A stretch of 64,000 nt of DNA, taken from contig NC_089285.1 in NCBI RefSeq assembly GCF_963678975.1, positions 3,880,531-3,944,530 of the forward strand. Direction: 5' to 3'. Shown here one piece after another: positions 35,038-47,456 of the stretch. Positions within the stretch are counted from its first letter, which is position 1. Each line of letters begins with the position of its first letter. Both the position numbers and the translations under genes were made by a program. Source of the stretch: Dysidea avara (Eukaryota; Porifera; Demospongiae; Dictyoceratida; Dysideidae). The notes below the pieces were generated by a model. It was not told the DNA's origin and searched no databases. It was given only the letters and a program-made list of their open reading frames with translations.

Positions 35038-36870
35038 TATGTACCATGAAGCCTCCTAACTTCAAATGCAAATTTTAGGATATATATCCTATAAACCCTG
35101 GCTGGCCATGGTACATTTAAGTTAAACTATAGCCGGCAATGGCTCATCTATGGTTGGCCATGGTACCTCTCTGGTTTGCTGTGAAAAAATGGCCTTGATG
35201 TAGGAACAGTACCGCCAAATTCTTTATACAAAAACTCAAGCTGAAATCGATTGTGGGAACATGATGAAAACCATACTTTTGATTTTTCATCCTACAGCAC
35301 TCAGACAGAAGCAATTTGTCACCCTTGCCATCCTATGAGTTGAGAAACATTGGTTTAAGATGAGAACTAGTGCTATAGCATATTCATAAGCAGTTTGCTG
35401 CATATTCGAATATGGACACACCCACTGTTTGAGTAACATGAGATGAACACTCTGCAGCGAAGCTTACCCCTGTAGATGCTTGGTAAATGTAGTGAACAGT
35501 CTGTAAAACGAAGCAGTGGCTTTTTGTAAGATCACTTAATTGAACTTATCTGTGATACTGTTAGGACTTACCCGTTCATGTTAAGAAATGTAGTCACAAT
35601 ATTAGTTGCTGCTGTCCCATAATCGAATTTCACAAGTTGGTCATTGGTCAGTCTCATATTGGTTTGGGTGATTAATCGTCCACAGGCTCTTAGCCTGGAT
35701 TGGCATGGTACATATCAGTTGTATCACATGTCCTCGTGATTTGCTTGATACGTACACCCATGCTCTCGTTACTCAGGCACATGATACAGCTACGTATTAC
35801 TTGTTTACCTAAATAGTTGTTGTTACATGTTAACATTAATGTAAGATTGTAGCCAATACATTTGACTATGTTTCTTTTACTTTATGTGATTGTGTATAAC
35901 TACACACATGATGATGATTGTGATTTGGATATTCAGGTGGTAAGTTGATATTGTGTTACTATTGTGAAAACCATACTTTTGATTTTGCATCCTAAAGCAC
36001 TCAGGCGGAAGCAATTTGTCACCCTTGCCATCCTATGAGTTGAGAAACATTGGTTTAAGATGAGAACTAGTGCTATAGCATATTCACAAGCGGTTTTCTG
36101 CATTTTCGAATACGGACACACCCACTGTTTGAGTAACATGAGATGAACACTACAGCGAAGTTTACCCCAGTAGATGCTTAGTAAATGTAGTGAACAGTCT
36201 TTAAAAGGACGCAGTGGCTTTTTGTAAGATTGCTTAATTGAACTTATCTGTGATACTGTTAGGACTTGCCCGTTCATGTTAACAAATGTAGTCACAATAT
36301 TAGTTGCTGCTGTCCCATAATCGAATTTCACAAGTTGGTCGATAATTATAATAAACTCATTGGTCAGTCTCGTATTAGTTTGGGTGATTAATCGCCTGCA
36401 GGCTCTTAGCCTAGATTGGCATGGTACATGTCCGTTGTATCACATGTCATTGTGATTTGCTTGATACGTACACCCATGCTCTCGGGCAGTCATTTACTCA
36501 GGCACATGATACAGCTACTTATTACTTTTTTGCCTAAATAGTTGTTGTTACATGTTAACATTAATGTAAGATTATAGCCAATATATTTAACTATGTTTCT
36601 TTTACTCTATGTGATTGTTTATAACTACATACATGATGATGATTGTGATTTGGATATTCAGTTAGTAAGTTGATATTGTGCTACTATAGTGTATTTGTTT
36701 ACCCAAATAGTTGTTGTTACATGTTAACATTAATGTAAGATTATAGCCAATATGTTTCTTTTACTTTATGTGATTGTGTATAACTACATACATGATGATG
36801 AATGTGATTTTCAGAGAGTAAGTTGATATTGTGTTACTATAGTGTATTTGTTTACCTAAATAGTTGTTCT
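35038..36870. repeat. Diverged satellite monomers (about two)
   Basis: The palindrome AGGATATATATCCT at 35077 and the monomer landmarks (GGCCATGG blocks, CAGTTTGCTGCAT, monomer tail) recur with many substitutions, deletions and truncated tails (36500-36860). It is a detached, older part of the satellite family. Confidence 0.88.
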
Positions 36871-37650
36871 TGCAACAAGAGTTGTAATATTTTGGGGGTT
36901 GTCGAAATGCCAATACAGCCTGTACAGAAGTGCTGCTACAAATTCACTTTTGGTCGTATGTATACTTCTACCTTGCTTCTGCTGATGGTATAGAGAACTG
37001 TTTGTCATGAAGCCAAGTGATCAAGATGCTAAACTGGCTTAGCTCTCCAAGGTTATAAGCTTATTAATAAGCTTAAATCAGCTGAAACATTTATAAAAAC
37101 TGTACAATGTGCTCTCCATTTATATTACAAAACTGAATTACCTAACTTCTTGAAGGAATACTTACAAAAACCACGAAGTCTTTATAGAGTACTTTCTTAC
37201 TGGATATAAGCTAACACTAGAGCACACTTTAGTCCTAACCCAACTGCTAATTTGTTGTAGAATGCGAGTTATAATTTTTCCCTTTAAACTAGAACTAGTC
37301 TTACAGTTTACACACTAGAGCCTTGATATTTTCAAGATACACTATACAAACTATTCTGCATTTTTATTTTTGTCTTTTAGCTTCTCAATCATCAGATACT
37401 CAACTTCCGGTTTGACACAGCCACCAATCTTTTTTTTCTTCATTTCATGCTATTTATCACCTGAAGTTGCTATCAAAAAACTGCAAGCGCTCCTTTTTAG
37501 CAAAATTATTACAGTAACTCATCCAAAATTTTCATGCCTTTGCGTGAAAAATGACATGCTAATTCTATTTTTAAAAGGATATAGAATAGCAAGGGGCGTG
37601 CCTGTTGCTTAATGCACAAGTACTAAACATTCAGTAATAGCCACAGACTA
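36871..37650. other. No gene seen
   Basis: AT-rich, no exon with family similarity; small frames (for example 37370-37612) have no support. Confidence 0.4.
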
Positions 37651-38460
37651 AGTAACGACTATCAAGACACACGGTAGTGTGTCGTGCGGCCCAAGAAACC
37701 GGCGCGCCACACCGTGAGTACATTGACAGGAAATAAGAAAACGTCATTTTCACACTTTTGTATCTCGGTGATACCTTATCCGATTGAAACTAAATTTGCT
37801 GCAGAGTTGCCCGCCAGTTAGGGGAGTCTACATTCCAAATTTGAAGGAAACCACTCAAGCCATTTCCGAGATCTGAGTGGCCAGAGTTTCGTTTTTTTTC
37901 TTCACCTTTTGCACATCTGCAAAAATTGCTATAAAACGCAAACGCGTCCTCCGATCGCCTTGAAATTTGGCACACAGAAAGAGAGTCCAAAGGCAAATTC
38001 TAGCATCAAATTTGGTGCAAATCCGATGAATGGTTCAGGAGTTATAACCGATTATTTGCGTAAAACAAGATCGATTTGTTGTCACGCCTACAGGGTAAAC
38101 CGCTTCATGTAATGAGTTGAAAATTGCTATGTAGATGGAGTAACCATCGTAGGAGTGCCTTTTGGTGGTTTGAAAGGAATCGAGATTAAGACCACGGAGA
38201 TATGACACAAAACCCAACCTGTGTCACAATTACGCGATCAATTTTTAGTAATAAAAAAAGTATTAGTTTTTACACCTATTAGGCAAACCGCTAAGAGCAA
38301 TGAGCTGAAAATTGGTGTATAGCTGAAATAATCTTCATAGAAAGTCCTTGCAGTAGTATAGAAGAATTGGAGTACAAACCACTCAGTTATGATTCGAAAG
38401 CCAATTACGTGTAGCAAATGCGAGATCGAGATACTCTAATAGAACAGTCACCCTAATAGA
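37651..38460. repeat. Dispersed repeat, ends in the CTCTAATAGAACAGTC motif
   Basis: It starts with ACACGGTAGTGTGTCGTGCGGCC...AAGAAAC, shared with 47376-47456, and ends with GATCGAGATACTCTAATAGA (38424-). It contains two related sub-blocks (TGAGTTGAAAATTGCTATGTAG and TGAGCTGAAAATTGGTGTATAG). It is probably a non-autonomous element, with no protein-coding signal. Confidence 0.55.
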
Positions 38461-38509
38461 GCATTCAGCTAATTTATTTACTCCATTATAGAATTCTATT
38501 ACATTACAA

Positions 38510-40437
38510 ATTATTCTGTAGGGACTTCAGCTGCAAACAGTTAATCTTATAGACAGTTCAGCAAGAAGCAAGTCACCCTGTGGAGAGTTAAGCTACAGTT
38601 GTATCACTGTAGAGATTCAGAACATTACAAGTCACACTGAAGAGAGTTCAGCTATAAACAAGTCATGCACCCTGTAGGGAGTTCACCTACAATTAAATCA
38701 CTCTCTAGAGGATTCAGCTACACACAAGTCACTGTGCAGAGAGTTCAGCTACAAACAAATTACCCTGTAGAGAGATCAGCTACAAACAAAACACTTTGCA
38801 GAGAGTTCAGCTACAAACAAATCAATCTTTAGAGAGTTCAGCTACAAGCAAATCAACCTGCAGAGAGATCAGCTACAAACAAATCACCTTATACACAGTT
38901 CAGCTAGAAACAAATCACCCTGTAGAGAGTTCAGCTACAAGCAAATCAACGTGCAGAGAGATCAACTACAAACAAATCACCCTGTAGAGAGATCATCTAA
39001 AAACTAGACACAATGTAAGGAGTTCAGCTACAATTAAGCAATACACCCTGTTGAGATTTCAGCTACAAACAAATCAACCTGTAGAGCAATCAGCTAGAAA
39101 CAAATCACCCTGAAGAGAGGTCAGCTACAAAAAAATCATCCTGTAGAGAGATCAGCTACAAACAAATTACCCTGTAGAGACTTCAGCTACAAACAAATCA
39201 ACCTGCAGAGAGATCAGCTACAAACAAATTGCCCTGTAGAGAGATCAGTTACAAACAAATCAACCTGCAGAGAGATCAGCTACACATAAATCAACTTGTA
39301 GAGAGATCAGCTACAAACAAATCACCCTGTGGAGATCAGCTAGAAACTAGACACAATGTAAGGAGTTCAGCTACAAGCATATCACCCTGTAGAGAGTTCA
39401 GCTAAAACAAATCAACCTGCAGAGAGATCAGGTACAAACAAATCACCTTATAGATAGTTCAGCTACAAACAAATTACCCTGTAGAGAGATCGGCTACAAA
39501 CAAATTAACCTGCAGAGAGATCAGCTACACACAAATCAACTTGTAGAGAGATCAGCTACAAACAAATCACCCTGTAGAGAGATCAGCTAGAAACTAGACA
39601 CAATGTAAGGAGTTCAGCTACAAGCAAATCACCCTGTAGAGATTTCAGCTGCAAACAAATTACCCTGTAGAGAGATCAGCTAGAAACTAGACACAATGTA
39701 AAGAGTTCAGCTAGAAGAGGTCACCTTATAGAGAGTTCAGCTACAAAGAAACCATCATGTAGAGAGTTCAGCTGCAAACAAATCACTCTGTATAGAATTC
39801 AGCTAGAAAAAGTCACCTTGTAGAGAGTTCAGCTACAAAGAAACCGCCATGTAGAGAGTTCAGCCTCAAACAGATTACCGTGTAGAGAATTCAACTACAA
39901 ACAAATTGCCCTGTAGAGGGATCAGCTAGAAGAAGTTACCTTGTAGAGAGTTCAGCTACAATGAAACCATCATGTAGAGAGTTCAACTACAAAGAAAGCA
40001 CCATGTAGAGAGTTTAGCTGCAAACAAATCACCTGTAGAGAGTTCAGCTAGAAACAAATCACCCTGTAGAGAGATCAGCTAGAAGAGGTCACCTTGGAGA
40101 GAGTTCAGCTACAAAGAAATCACCACGTAAAGAGTTCAGCTGCAAACAAATCACCCTGTAGAGGGATCAGCTAAAAGAAGTCACCTTGTAGAGAGTTCAG
40201 CTACAAAGAAACCATCATGTAGAGAGTTCAGCTACAAAGAAACCACCATGGATGTAGAGAGTTTAGCTGCAAACAAATAACCTGTAAAGAGTTCAGCTAG
40301 AAACAAATCACCCTGTAGAGAAATCAGCTAGAAGAGGTCACCTTGTAGAGAGTTCAGCTACAAAGAAATCATCCTGTATATAGTTCAGCTATATTTTAAG
40401 TCACCCAGTAGAGAGATCAGCTGCTAAAAAATATCCT
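38510..40437. repeat. Minisatellite, ~31-bp unit, about 60 copies
   Basis: The consensus is GTAGAGAGWTCAGCTACAAA followed by CAAATCACCCT, 31 bp. Variants include AGAAGAGGTCACCTT and AAAGAAACCATCATG, and a longer variant GAAACTAGACACAATGTAAG recurs several times, hinting at higher-order structure. Frames inside are by-products because 31 is not a multiple of 3. Confidence 0.95.
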
Positions 40438-40739
40438 GTGGGGAATAATGTAATAAATATATGTATATAATTTGTATAATTACTAATAAAATCAAAAATA
40501 ATTGAAGTAGTAAAAATCTTCTGTAAGTTCTTTTCTTCTTCCTGTGGTAAATAAAAAAGCACATAATTTATTTCCATCAACATAAAAGATAATCTGTTTC
40601 TCCTTGTGACTTGGGAAGCCTTACAAAAACTGTACAGATCACCTTTAAATGTACCAATTAAAAAACAGAAATAGATATTGCTTGGTGTGTACATGAGTTC
40701 ACAAGGACACAGCTTACTATTCCACATCCCTCCCTCCTT

Positions 40740-41345
40740 GTGAAAACAGTGAGGGGTTTCTTAGCAACTTTTCGCTGTTGTTTTCAATTGGTCCATGCGA
40801 CAGTCCATCAGCATTTCCATTATGGCTCGTGGCTCACTGTCATGTTATATGGCTGAACTGCTAGTACCCATCTAGTTTGTTGAGGGTTGCTGTTTTTAAT
40901 CCGTTTGCAACCATGACAAAGGCTGGTGGTCAGTCTGTACCACAAAGTTTTGTCCATAAAGACACACATGATAAACTTTAAGGGCCCACACAATTGCCGG
41001 GCATTCCTTCTCAATAACTGAATACCTCTGTTCACGAGGGAGTAGCTTTCAACTTGCATATGCAACAGGGTACTGTTGGCCATCATCATCAATCTGACTA
41101 AGTACAGCCCCTAATCCTTGACCTGAAGCATCCATCTGCAGCATGAATTGTTTGTTACGCTCAGCCACCCTTGAAACTAGTGGGAGTGCAGCCTAAGTCC
41201 CCTTTAAGCTGTATAAAGCCTTATCACATCCTTCATTCCATAAAACCTGTTCTGGCTGATTAGATCAGTTAGTGGAGCTGCAATAGTTGCAAAGTGAGGT
41301 ACAAATCTTTTATAATTGAGAAACTCGAAGCATCTCTGTGAAAGA
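40740..41345 (-). pseudogene. Second Ty3/gypsy fragment (RT end and RNase H)
   Basis: Minus strand: FLNYKRFVPHFATIAAPLTD near 41345-41270, then QMDASGQGLGAVLSQ, YAS-stop-KLLPREQRYS, VIEKECPAIVWALK, and VVQTDHQPLSWL, typical of the RT thumb and RNase H of gypsy elements. Stops and frameshifts are present. The sequence is clearly different from the element at 25-31 kb. It lies just upstream of the Roc-COR gene. Confidence 0.85.
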
Positions 41346-41926
41346 AGCAGGAAGGCATGTAGTAGAAAATTTGGCTAAACAAATTTTTTTTTGAAATTTT
41401 GTAGAAATTCATTTTGTGCCATTTTGAAGGCATGTTTGGGCTTGATTGTTGTCCCTGATCACTACTGTCAAGCTGTCATGAAGGAATTATAAGGATGACT
41501 TCTGGTTGACCTTTTTCATAGGCCGTGTGCATGATAACATGCTTCACCTGTTGCAAATAACACACTTCACCTCATATTTCGTTGTTGCAATTGAAGATTC
41601 CAAACTGTATGTTGTATATAAGTACTCCCATAACCACCTTGTCCACAATCAGTTTGTCCACAATCACTTTTCACCTTGTTCACTCTTACATAAGAAATCA
41701 ATGCCAAAGCTTGAATAGATGCTGGGCTTGTTTAAACAGTGGTTCCAAAATCACTGTTAGGAAATAAACTCCCAAGCTTCTATACAGATAAATGGTAATA
41801 CAGTTTTGATAAAAGTACTTATACATCTATTGGAAATATTTTTGGAGGTGTGTGGAAGGCACATTATGTCTTGTTTTGTTCCACAAGTTGTGATGATAGT
41901 AAATTAGTACTACTAAGTGTACTAAT
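41346..41926. other. Upstream region of the Roc-COR gene, no exon recognised
   Basis: The first Roc exon may be preceded by a splice acceptor at 41971-41972, so a 5' exon could lie here or beyond the repeats. I found no convincing candidate. Confidence 0.4.
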
Positions 41927-44900
41927 GTGTTCATTAATAATTACAATTTGGTGTTTACTGGTCATTTTTTAGTGGTAAAGTATGAAACAATTGAGGAAAA
42001 GCTACAGAGAGCCAAAGCCAGTGGCTCTACAATAAAATTATCGTATAAAACTATTGCTTTTACTGGATCAGCTAAAGCTGGAAAGACAAGTTTTCTAAAT
42101 TTACTATACCAAAAAAATTTTGAATCTGTTTATCACAGCACAGGAGTGGCAGAATCCCAACAGGTTATCTGTAGTCAGAAGCTTAGACTCAGACCTTTTG
42201 TTGCAGGAAATTCACCTAAATGGATTTCACTAAGTCACCAAACCATGTTACGACAACTCAACAGATATTTGCATGTACAGTTAGAATCTGGAAATGAACC
42301 ATTTTATCCAGAACAACTTGTAAAGAAAGGTGACAGTGCACATGAGCAAAGTAAATGTTCAGTTGAAGATGACATTTTATCAGCCCAGTACTACTTTTTC
42401 TCTTCAGAAACAATAGCAGGTGACATCTGGAATATTTTTAACCTGCTGGACACTGGAGGACAGCCTGAGTATATAAATCTCCTCCCAGCAGTTAGTAGGT
42501 CCATTTCTGTCACTTTTATTGTCCTCAATATGAGTGGAGGAGAGAAGAGTTTGGATGAACCAGTGTTGGTAGCTCACAGTGAAGATGGGATGCAATCATT
42601 TGAGCCATATCATTTAGAAATTACCAACCTAGAGTTTATTAAACGTCTTATGGCATCTTCAAACAACTCTGTAATACAAATCAAGCAACAAGAGAAAAAT
42701 AGGCTTTGTCAGTGCTGCATTGGCACTCATGCAGACCAGGTTGATAAAAAAGAGATTGAAAAAATTGAAAAAAGACTAAGCACTCTTGCTACTGAACTTA
42801 ATTGCAAAAGTCATTTGTGGTCTTTAAATGAAAAAATATTATTTCCAGTTGATAACACAACAGCAGGAAGTAAAAATGAGGATCCTGTTGCTGAGCAAAT
42901 TCGTGATCATATTCAAGAAGTGGTAGAAAGTGGTAACATCCATGAAGTTCCCATTACCTGGTTTATATTTCTACTTGAACTACAAAAAGTTTCATCCGAA
43001 CAAAAAGTTTATTACATAACATACACATCAGCAGTTAAAATTTGTATACAAGGGCAACTTTGTCAAAGTGAAGATGAACTTCAAGATGCTCTAAAATGTT
43101 TTCACAACATGGGTATGCTACATTACTACCACGATGTTCCTGATATGAAGCAGTTTATCATCACTGACCACCAATGGTTCTTCGAAAAACTAACTATCCT
43201 TGTCAAACTGTCATTTAAAGGACAGATTATAAACAGTGAGGCCATCACAAAATTTAAAAAAGAGGGATTACTAAGTAAACAACTATTCTTCCAAATTAAA
43301 ATAGGAACAGATATACCAACAGAATGTTTCATTTCTTTATTGGAGTATTTAAAAATTGTAGCACCAGTAGATACAGAGCACTATTTCATGCCGTGTGTGC
43401 TACCTAGTTATCCATCTCCCAGTAATGATATCCTGACCAAATATGGCAAACTTCAGCAAATTCAATTACTAGTCCAATTTCAACAAGCCCCTTTGCCACA
43501 AGGCTTCTTTTGCTGTGTGGCTGTAGAAATATTTCAAAGCTTACCTAAAAATTGGCTACGCCCTATGCAATCAACAAATGATACACATCACACTTATAAC
43601 AACCTGGTCACATTTCACACATCAGACACTGGCCACTCTGTGTCACTGATTGACAGAATCCGCTACCTTGAAATTCAAATCAGACACAAGGAAGCTTCAC
43701 CTGCCATCCACCATGATGTAAAACAGTTTGTGTCTACTACTTTAGTTAAAGTGTGCAATAAGCTGCAGCTCGATAGTGATAATTTACAGTATGGGTTCTT
43801 GTGTGGCTGTGGACAGACCAGTGAAGGAAGACACATGACAATGTTACCTCAAAAGTTTGATTTTGTTCCTCAATGGATACATTGCAAATACGACAAAACA
43901 AAGATCACTGATGATCACCTTGTTTGGCTGCAACCATGTCAGGTAAAAAGAATACATTACTTTATATTATATAGTTTGTTGTATACATTAATTGATCATA
44001 CTTTTGAAAACTGAAATAATTTTTAGTGGCTGGGCAAATTCACAAGTTTTATTGGCAAATTCTTCACTGAAAGTGGGTATCAAACAAAAGTTTGTGGAAG
44101 TTAAGTTTCAAATCACAATTTGCAAAATTTTAAACATTTATAAATGTTTAGTTAACTTATAGCAATTATGCACTCATGTAAAGAAATCATTACAGACAAG
44201 GCAGTTTTATCATCCTTTGTACCATTTTTGAACCAGCAACCAGCTATATACATAGTACTAATGAAATATGTTATACTGTGACCCTTGATGGTGATAAGCA
44301 CTTTTAAACCTTACCTTTTAGCTGAGTCAGCTGGTAACATGCATAGAATAAGTACAACATTTATAGTTAAATATTTAGTAGTGATTTATTGGAAGATATT
44401 TACATGCCACTTTTTCATTTTACCACATCATTGTGATGTGATTATTTTGATTAAAGATAACATAATGTTACAAAATTGTTCTAGTTTCTGATTATGCTAT
44501 AAATTTCTTTACCAGCCAACTATGTAGTATAATTCAAATAGTCTTGATGTATTTTAGCAAAAGTAACAATATGGAGAAGAGAGTATCTAATGCCATATAG
44601 CCCTGTAACAGACAAATGGTTGAATGGCTTCATTTCTGCATAACTCAGTAAATGTTTGCATAGACCACTCAGATAGAAGGACATGCATTCCCTACGTGAA
44701 TTAAGGGCAAGAGCATCGTCTGAGAGCTAGGATCATCGTCAAGACCAGACAGCTCTATGGAAACGTCTGAAGAACTAATAGCTAAGGGGAGTCAGGGCTG
44801 CAGTATAAGAAAGCAAAAACTCGTTGATGGTCTCGTGGACTATGATAGTTGCATGACACAAGAGGTGATGAAGGAGCAGTCAATTGCAAACAATACTAGT

Positions 44901-47219
44901 GCCTCAAAGAAGCCCGTGGAACAGCATAGTGGCTTCGTTACAAAGAAGTGGAAGAAATGCACTGCACAGAAGCCCAAGTCAACACCTATATACAAATGCT
45001 CAAGTTTAGCAAAGGATTTGGGTAAGATTGAACCAAGTTTGCTGCGTGAAGAAATAAAGGGTTTGTTCACCAGCCAGTTTTCAGATAGTACAGAATTTGT
45101 TTCTGTAGTGTGTGCGTATGACCAGCCACTGTGTAGTATAGTATAGACACACACTATCGTGATAATTTTGCTAGATTGTATGTGGATTGCATCAAGTTGT
45201 CAATACAATTTCAGCTGGATTGGTATGCTCACTGCAGTGCATTTTTACTCAGTGAAGACTTGTACTTGCAGCAATTGGCTTTGATGGATCTGATGGTAAA
45301 TATTCTACATTAGTAAACACCAGAAAACTTGATCCAATTTTGTGTATCTAGGTCACACTGAGGTAGGGCGAGGAGTTGAGTTGAGATTCACAAACATTTG
45401 GAAATCTATTCCAACCTCGCCTTGGATGTCTTCTACTGCATCACCATCTATCCCGTCATCCTTTCTTGCTCAGTTCCACTGAAAACTCTTGAGCATTCAT
45501 TTCTATGTGGCTACAAATTTTGTGGTTAAAGTAGGATGGGTGCTATGTTTCACAGAAAAAGAAGCCCTTTACTTCTGTGCAATCATCTGTTACAGTGCTA
45601 TACGGCATTAGATCCTCTCCTCCATATTATTAACTCTTGGTTTTAATTATAGGATGATGGATCAAATACAAGGCCACCAGGTATGAACAGATGTATATCT
45701 TCATTGCACTTTGTACTACTGTACATTACTTTCCCATGCCCACAAAGGGCACAAAGGATGTTTAATGTATTTACTGGACCACATGCACCCCTCACAAATC
45801 AGAATGTGAATTTTCAGTTAACTTGACTCCAGGTATAAGTACTTTATACTATATACACTGTAACTGATAAATATTTTATTTGGTAGCAATTTATCCTTAA
45901 ATCACTGACAAGTACTGAATAGGACAGTTGATACATTGTGACCTGCTGAACAAAAGCTGACTTTGTTTGCATTTTCCTCGAACTTCATTTTATGACTTTT
46001 TGTTGTCTAGAGTGGAAAACTAATGGGCTGTTAAAGTTTTTGCTGTATCTGGTTAGAGCTTTCGGAGTTATAGCGATAGACAACAAGAAAAGCAAAACAA
46101 TTGATTTGAACAGTGCCTATATATACAGAACAAAATTACAGGTGCTTATGTAATCAATCATAGGTCTCAAGTGCAATGGAGTTGGGACTTGTGTCGTTAT
46201 ATTCACCATAAACTGGGGCTTTTGTCAAGGTATAGTTTTGGCCTAAATATATCCATTCTATCAAACAAGAAGGCTCAAAAGTGTTACGTTTTACTGCAAT
46301 GTAAACAAATACATGCAACTCATTTTTGCTTCATGGTACAAAAACAGAATAAAGATATTCTTAGATCCCATGAAGAGGCAAATCCATTGGTATATTAGAT
46401 ATTTAAATCCATGTCTTCCTTCACTGTTTACTGAAGCAACTAAACGTACGTATAATTATTTATATAGCATGTATTGTTACCCAATGTATTAAAGGCATTT
46501 ATTTAAAGTATCTAACAACATTATGCAAACAAGTCGAGTTTTCACTCAGCAGGTCACTAAAATTATGTAAGTGTGAAAAGAATTTTGCAGAATTTAGAAT
46601 TAAAAGTTTGAGGTAACTAAAAACAATTATAGTTAGCAATATTTACTTTGCAGATATAATTTCTGTGACCAATTCAGCAGTTGGTAGTTGAGCTAATGGC
46701 TGTTATTATCACTTTAATTTAGCTATTGGGTGTTGCTAGTGTAATCATGAACATTGTGGCTATCTTAAGAGAAACTGCACATGATTTTTTTTATAAATGG
46801 TTTTCTTGTTTAGAACCTAACAAAATACCAACAACAGTTCCAGCTCCATTAATTTTACAACAAGGTATGATACTTATTAATGTATACAATACATGTATTA
46901 CTGCTGCATAAATGTTTACATTGACCATTCAGAACCAGATATGTGGAATTTGATAAAGATAGTTGTTCCAAAGGTCAAAGCCAGCTGGGACCATGTGGCA
47001 TATTCTATGGGATATGATGTTTATTTTGTCAAGGCTACAAAAAAAGATTTCAGCACCTTAGACGAACGATGTGAACAAGTTTTTACTGACTGGCTTACTA
47101 CAAGTCATGGTCCTACACCTAAAACATGGGAAACACTTTTGTCGAAATTGAAAAATGTTGATGACCTTGTGGCTGCTGTAGAAAGTATTGAAAAAGAACT
47201 TACTGAGCACTACAAGTAA
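41927..47219 (+). CDS. Roc-COR (ROCO) GTPase with C-terminal death domain
   Basis: The large exon 41927-43942 encodes a Roc GTPase: P-loop GSAKAGKT (residues 47-54), DTGGQPEY (175-182) and THAD (267-270, in the place of the T/NKxD base-recognition motif), followed by a COR region (TDHQWFFEKL, CFISLLEYLKIV, YFMPCVLPSY) and a Cys/His-containing segment ending at HLVWLQPCQ. A CAG/GTAAAA donor at 43942 leads, in matching phase, to exon 46723-46864 and then to exon 46933-47219, a death domain. Family knowledge: Roc-COR proteins are GTP-regulated scaffolds, and Roc-COR-death proteins (DAPK1-like) act in cell death or innate signalling. All frames are open. The N-terminus is uncertain: either ATG 41927 or a splice acceptor at 41971-41972. 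AATAAA at 47347-47352 could end the transcript. Confidence 0.85.
43943..46722. other. Long intron of the Roc-COR-death gene
   Basis: 2.8 kb between the Roc-COR exon and the linker exon. It contains an unrecognised 129-codon frame (44757-45146) and a dispersed repeat near 45946-46020, related to 54357-54416 (TTTGCAnnTTCCTCnAACTnCAT). No other exon of the family was recognised, though one or more may be hidden. Confidence 0.5.
44757..45146 (+). CDS. Unrecognised 129-codon open frame inside the intron
   Basis: ATG-initiated frame: METSEELIAKGSQGCSIRKQ at the start, Lys-rich middle (TKKWKKCTAQKPKSTP), then IYKCSSLAKDLGKIEPSLL and LFTSQFSDSTEFVSVV. Hydrophilic and basic, with no domain I recognise, and long for this AT-rich background. 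It could be an alternative exon of the surrounding gene, part of a TE, or chance. Confidence 0.25.
   Translation: METSEELIAKGSQGCSIRKQKLVDGLVDYDSCMTQEVMKEQSIANNTSASKKPVEQHSGFVTKKWKKCTAQKPKSTPIYKCSSLAKDLGKIEPSLLREEIKGLFTSQFSDSTEFVSVVCAYDQPLCSIV
46723..46864 (+). CDS. Linker exon of the Roc-COR-death gene
   Basis: After a TTTAATTTAG acceptor, 47 codons read LLGVASVIMNIVAILRET then HDFFYKWFSCLEPNKIPTT, ending at a CAAG/GTATGA donor in phase 1. The phases fit both the Roc-COR exon upstream and the death-domain exon downstream. The hydrophobic helix could be a membrane segment or a packed helix; I cannot tell. Additional exons between 43942 and 46723 are possible. Confidence 0.65.
46933..47219 (+). 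CDS. Death-domain exon with stop codon
   Basis: Acceptor ACCATTCAG at 46924-46932. The 95-codon exon shows the death-fold pattern: KVKASWDHVAYSMGYDV, DFSTLDERCEQVFTDWL, KTWETLLSKL, VAAVESIEKEL, then TAA at 47217-47219. The death domain mediates homotypic contacts in apoptotic or immune signalling complexes. Intact, six-helix length. Confidence 0.85.
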
Positions 47220-47346
47220 TAGGTACAACATTTAAAGCTATACTGCAATATACACACACACACTTTATTATATACTTTTCTAAACATTATTATTGACATT
47301 GCTGTTTATTATACTGAACAACCATTTGTTTTTACACTATTATTTG

Positions 47347-47352
47347 AATAAA
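47347..47352 (+). terminator. Polyadenylation signal AATAAA for the Roc-COR-death gene
   Basis: A canonical AATAAA lies about 130 bp after the stop codon at 47219, in an A/T-rich setting. Inferred by position. Confidence 0.5.
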
Positions 47353-47375
47353 ATAAAAATTTTCAAATTGGAATC

Positions 47376-47456
47376 AAGACTCACGGTAGTGAGCGTGCGG
47401 CCAAGAAACTACAAAGCGCACGCCCAATTAAAAGACGTGCAGCCACTACTGTGAGT
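47376..47456. repeat. Short inverted-repeat element
   Basis: ACTCACGGTAGTGAG at the left is nearly the inverse of CACTACTGTGAGT at the right. The left part through GCGGCCAAGAAAC is shared with 37660-37705. Confidence 0.6.

Noticed and set aside
37370-37612. 80-residue membrane-like protein
   Set aside because: T-rich frame in repeat-derived sequence with no initiation context or homologue I recognise.
38510-40437. CRISPR-like array
   Set aside because: Units are contiguous 31-bp repeats with no unique spacers, and the window is animal DNA; it is a minisatellite.
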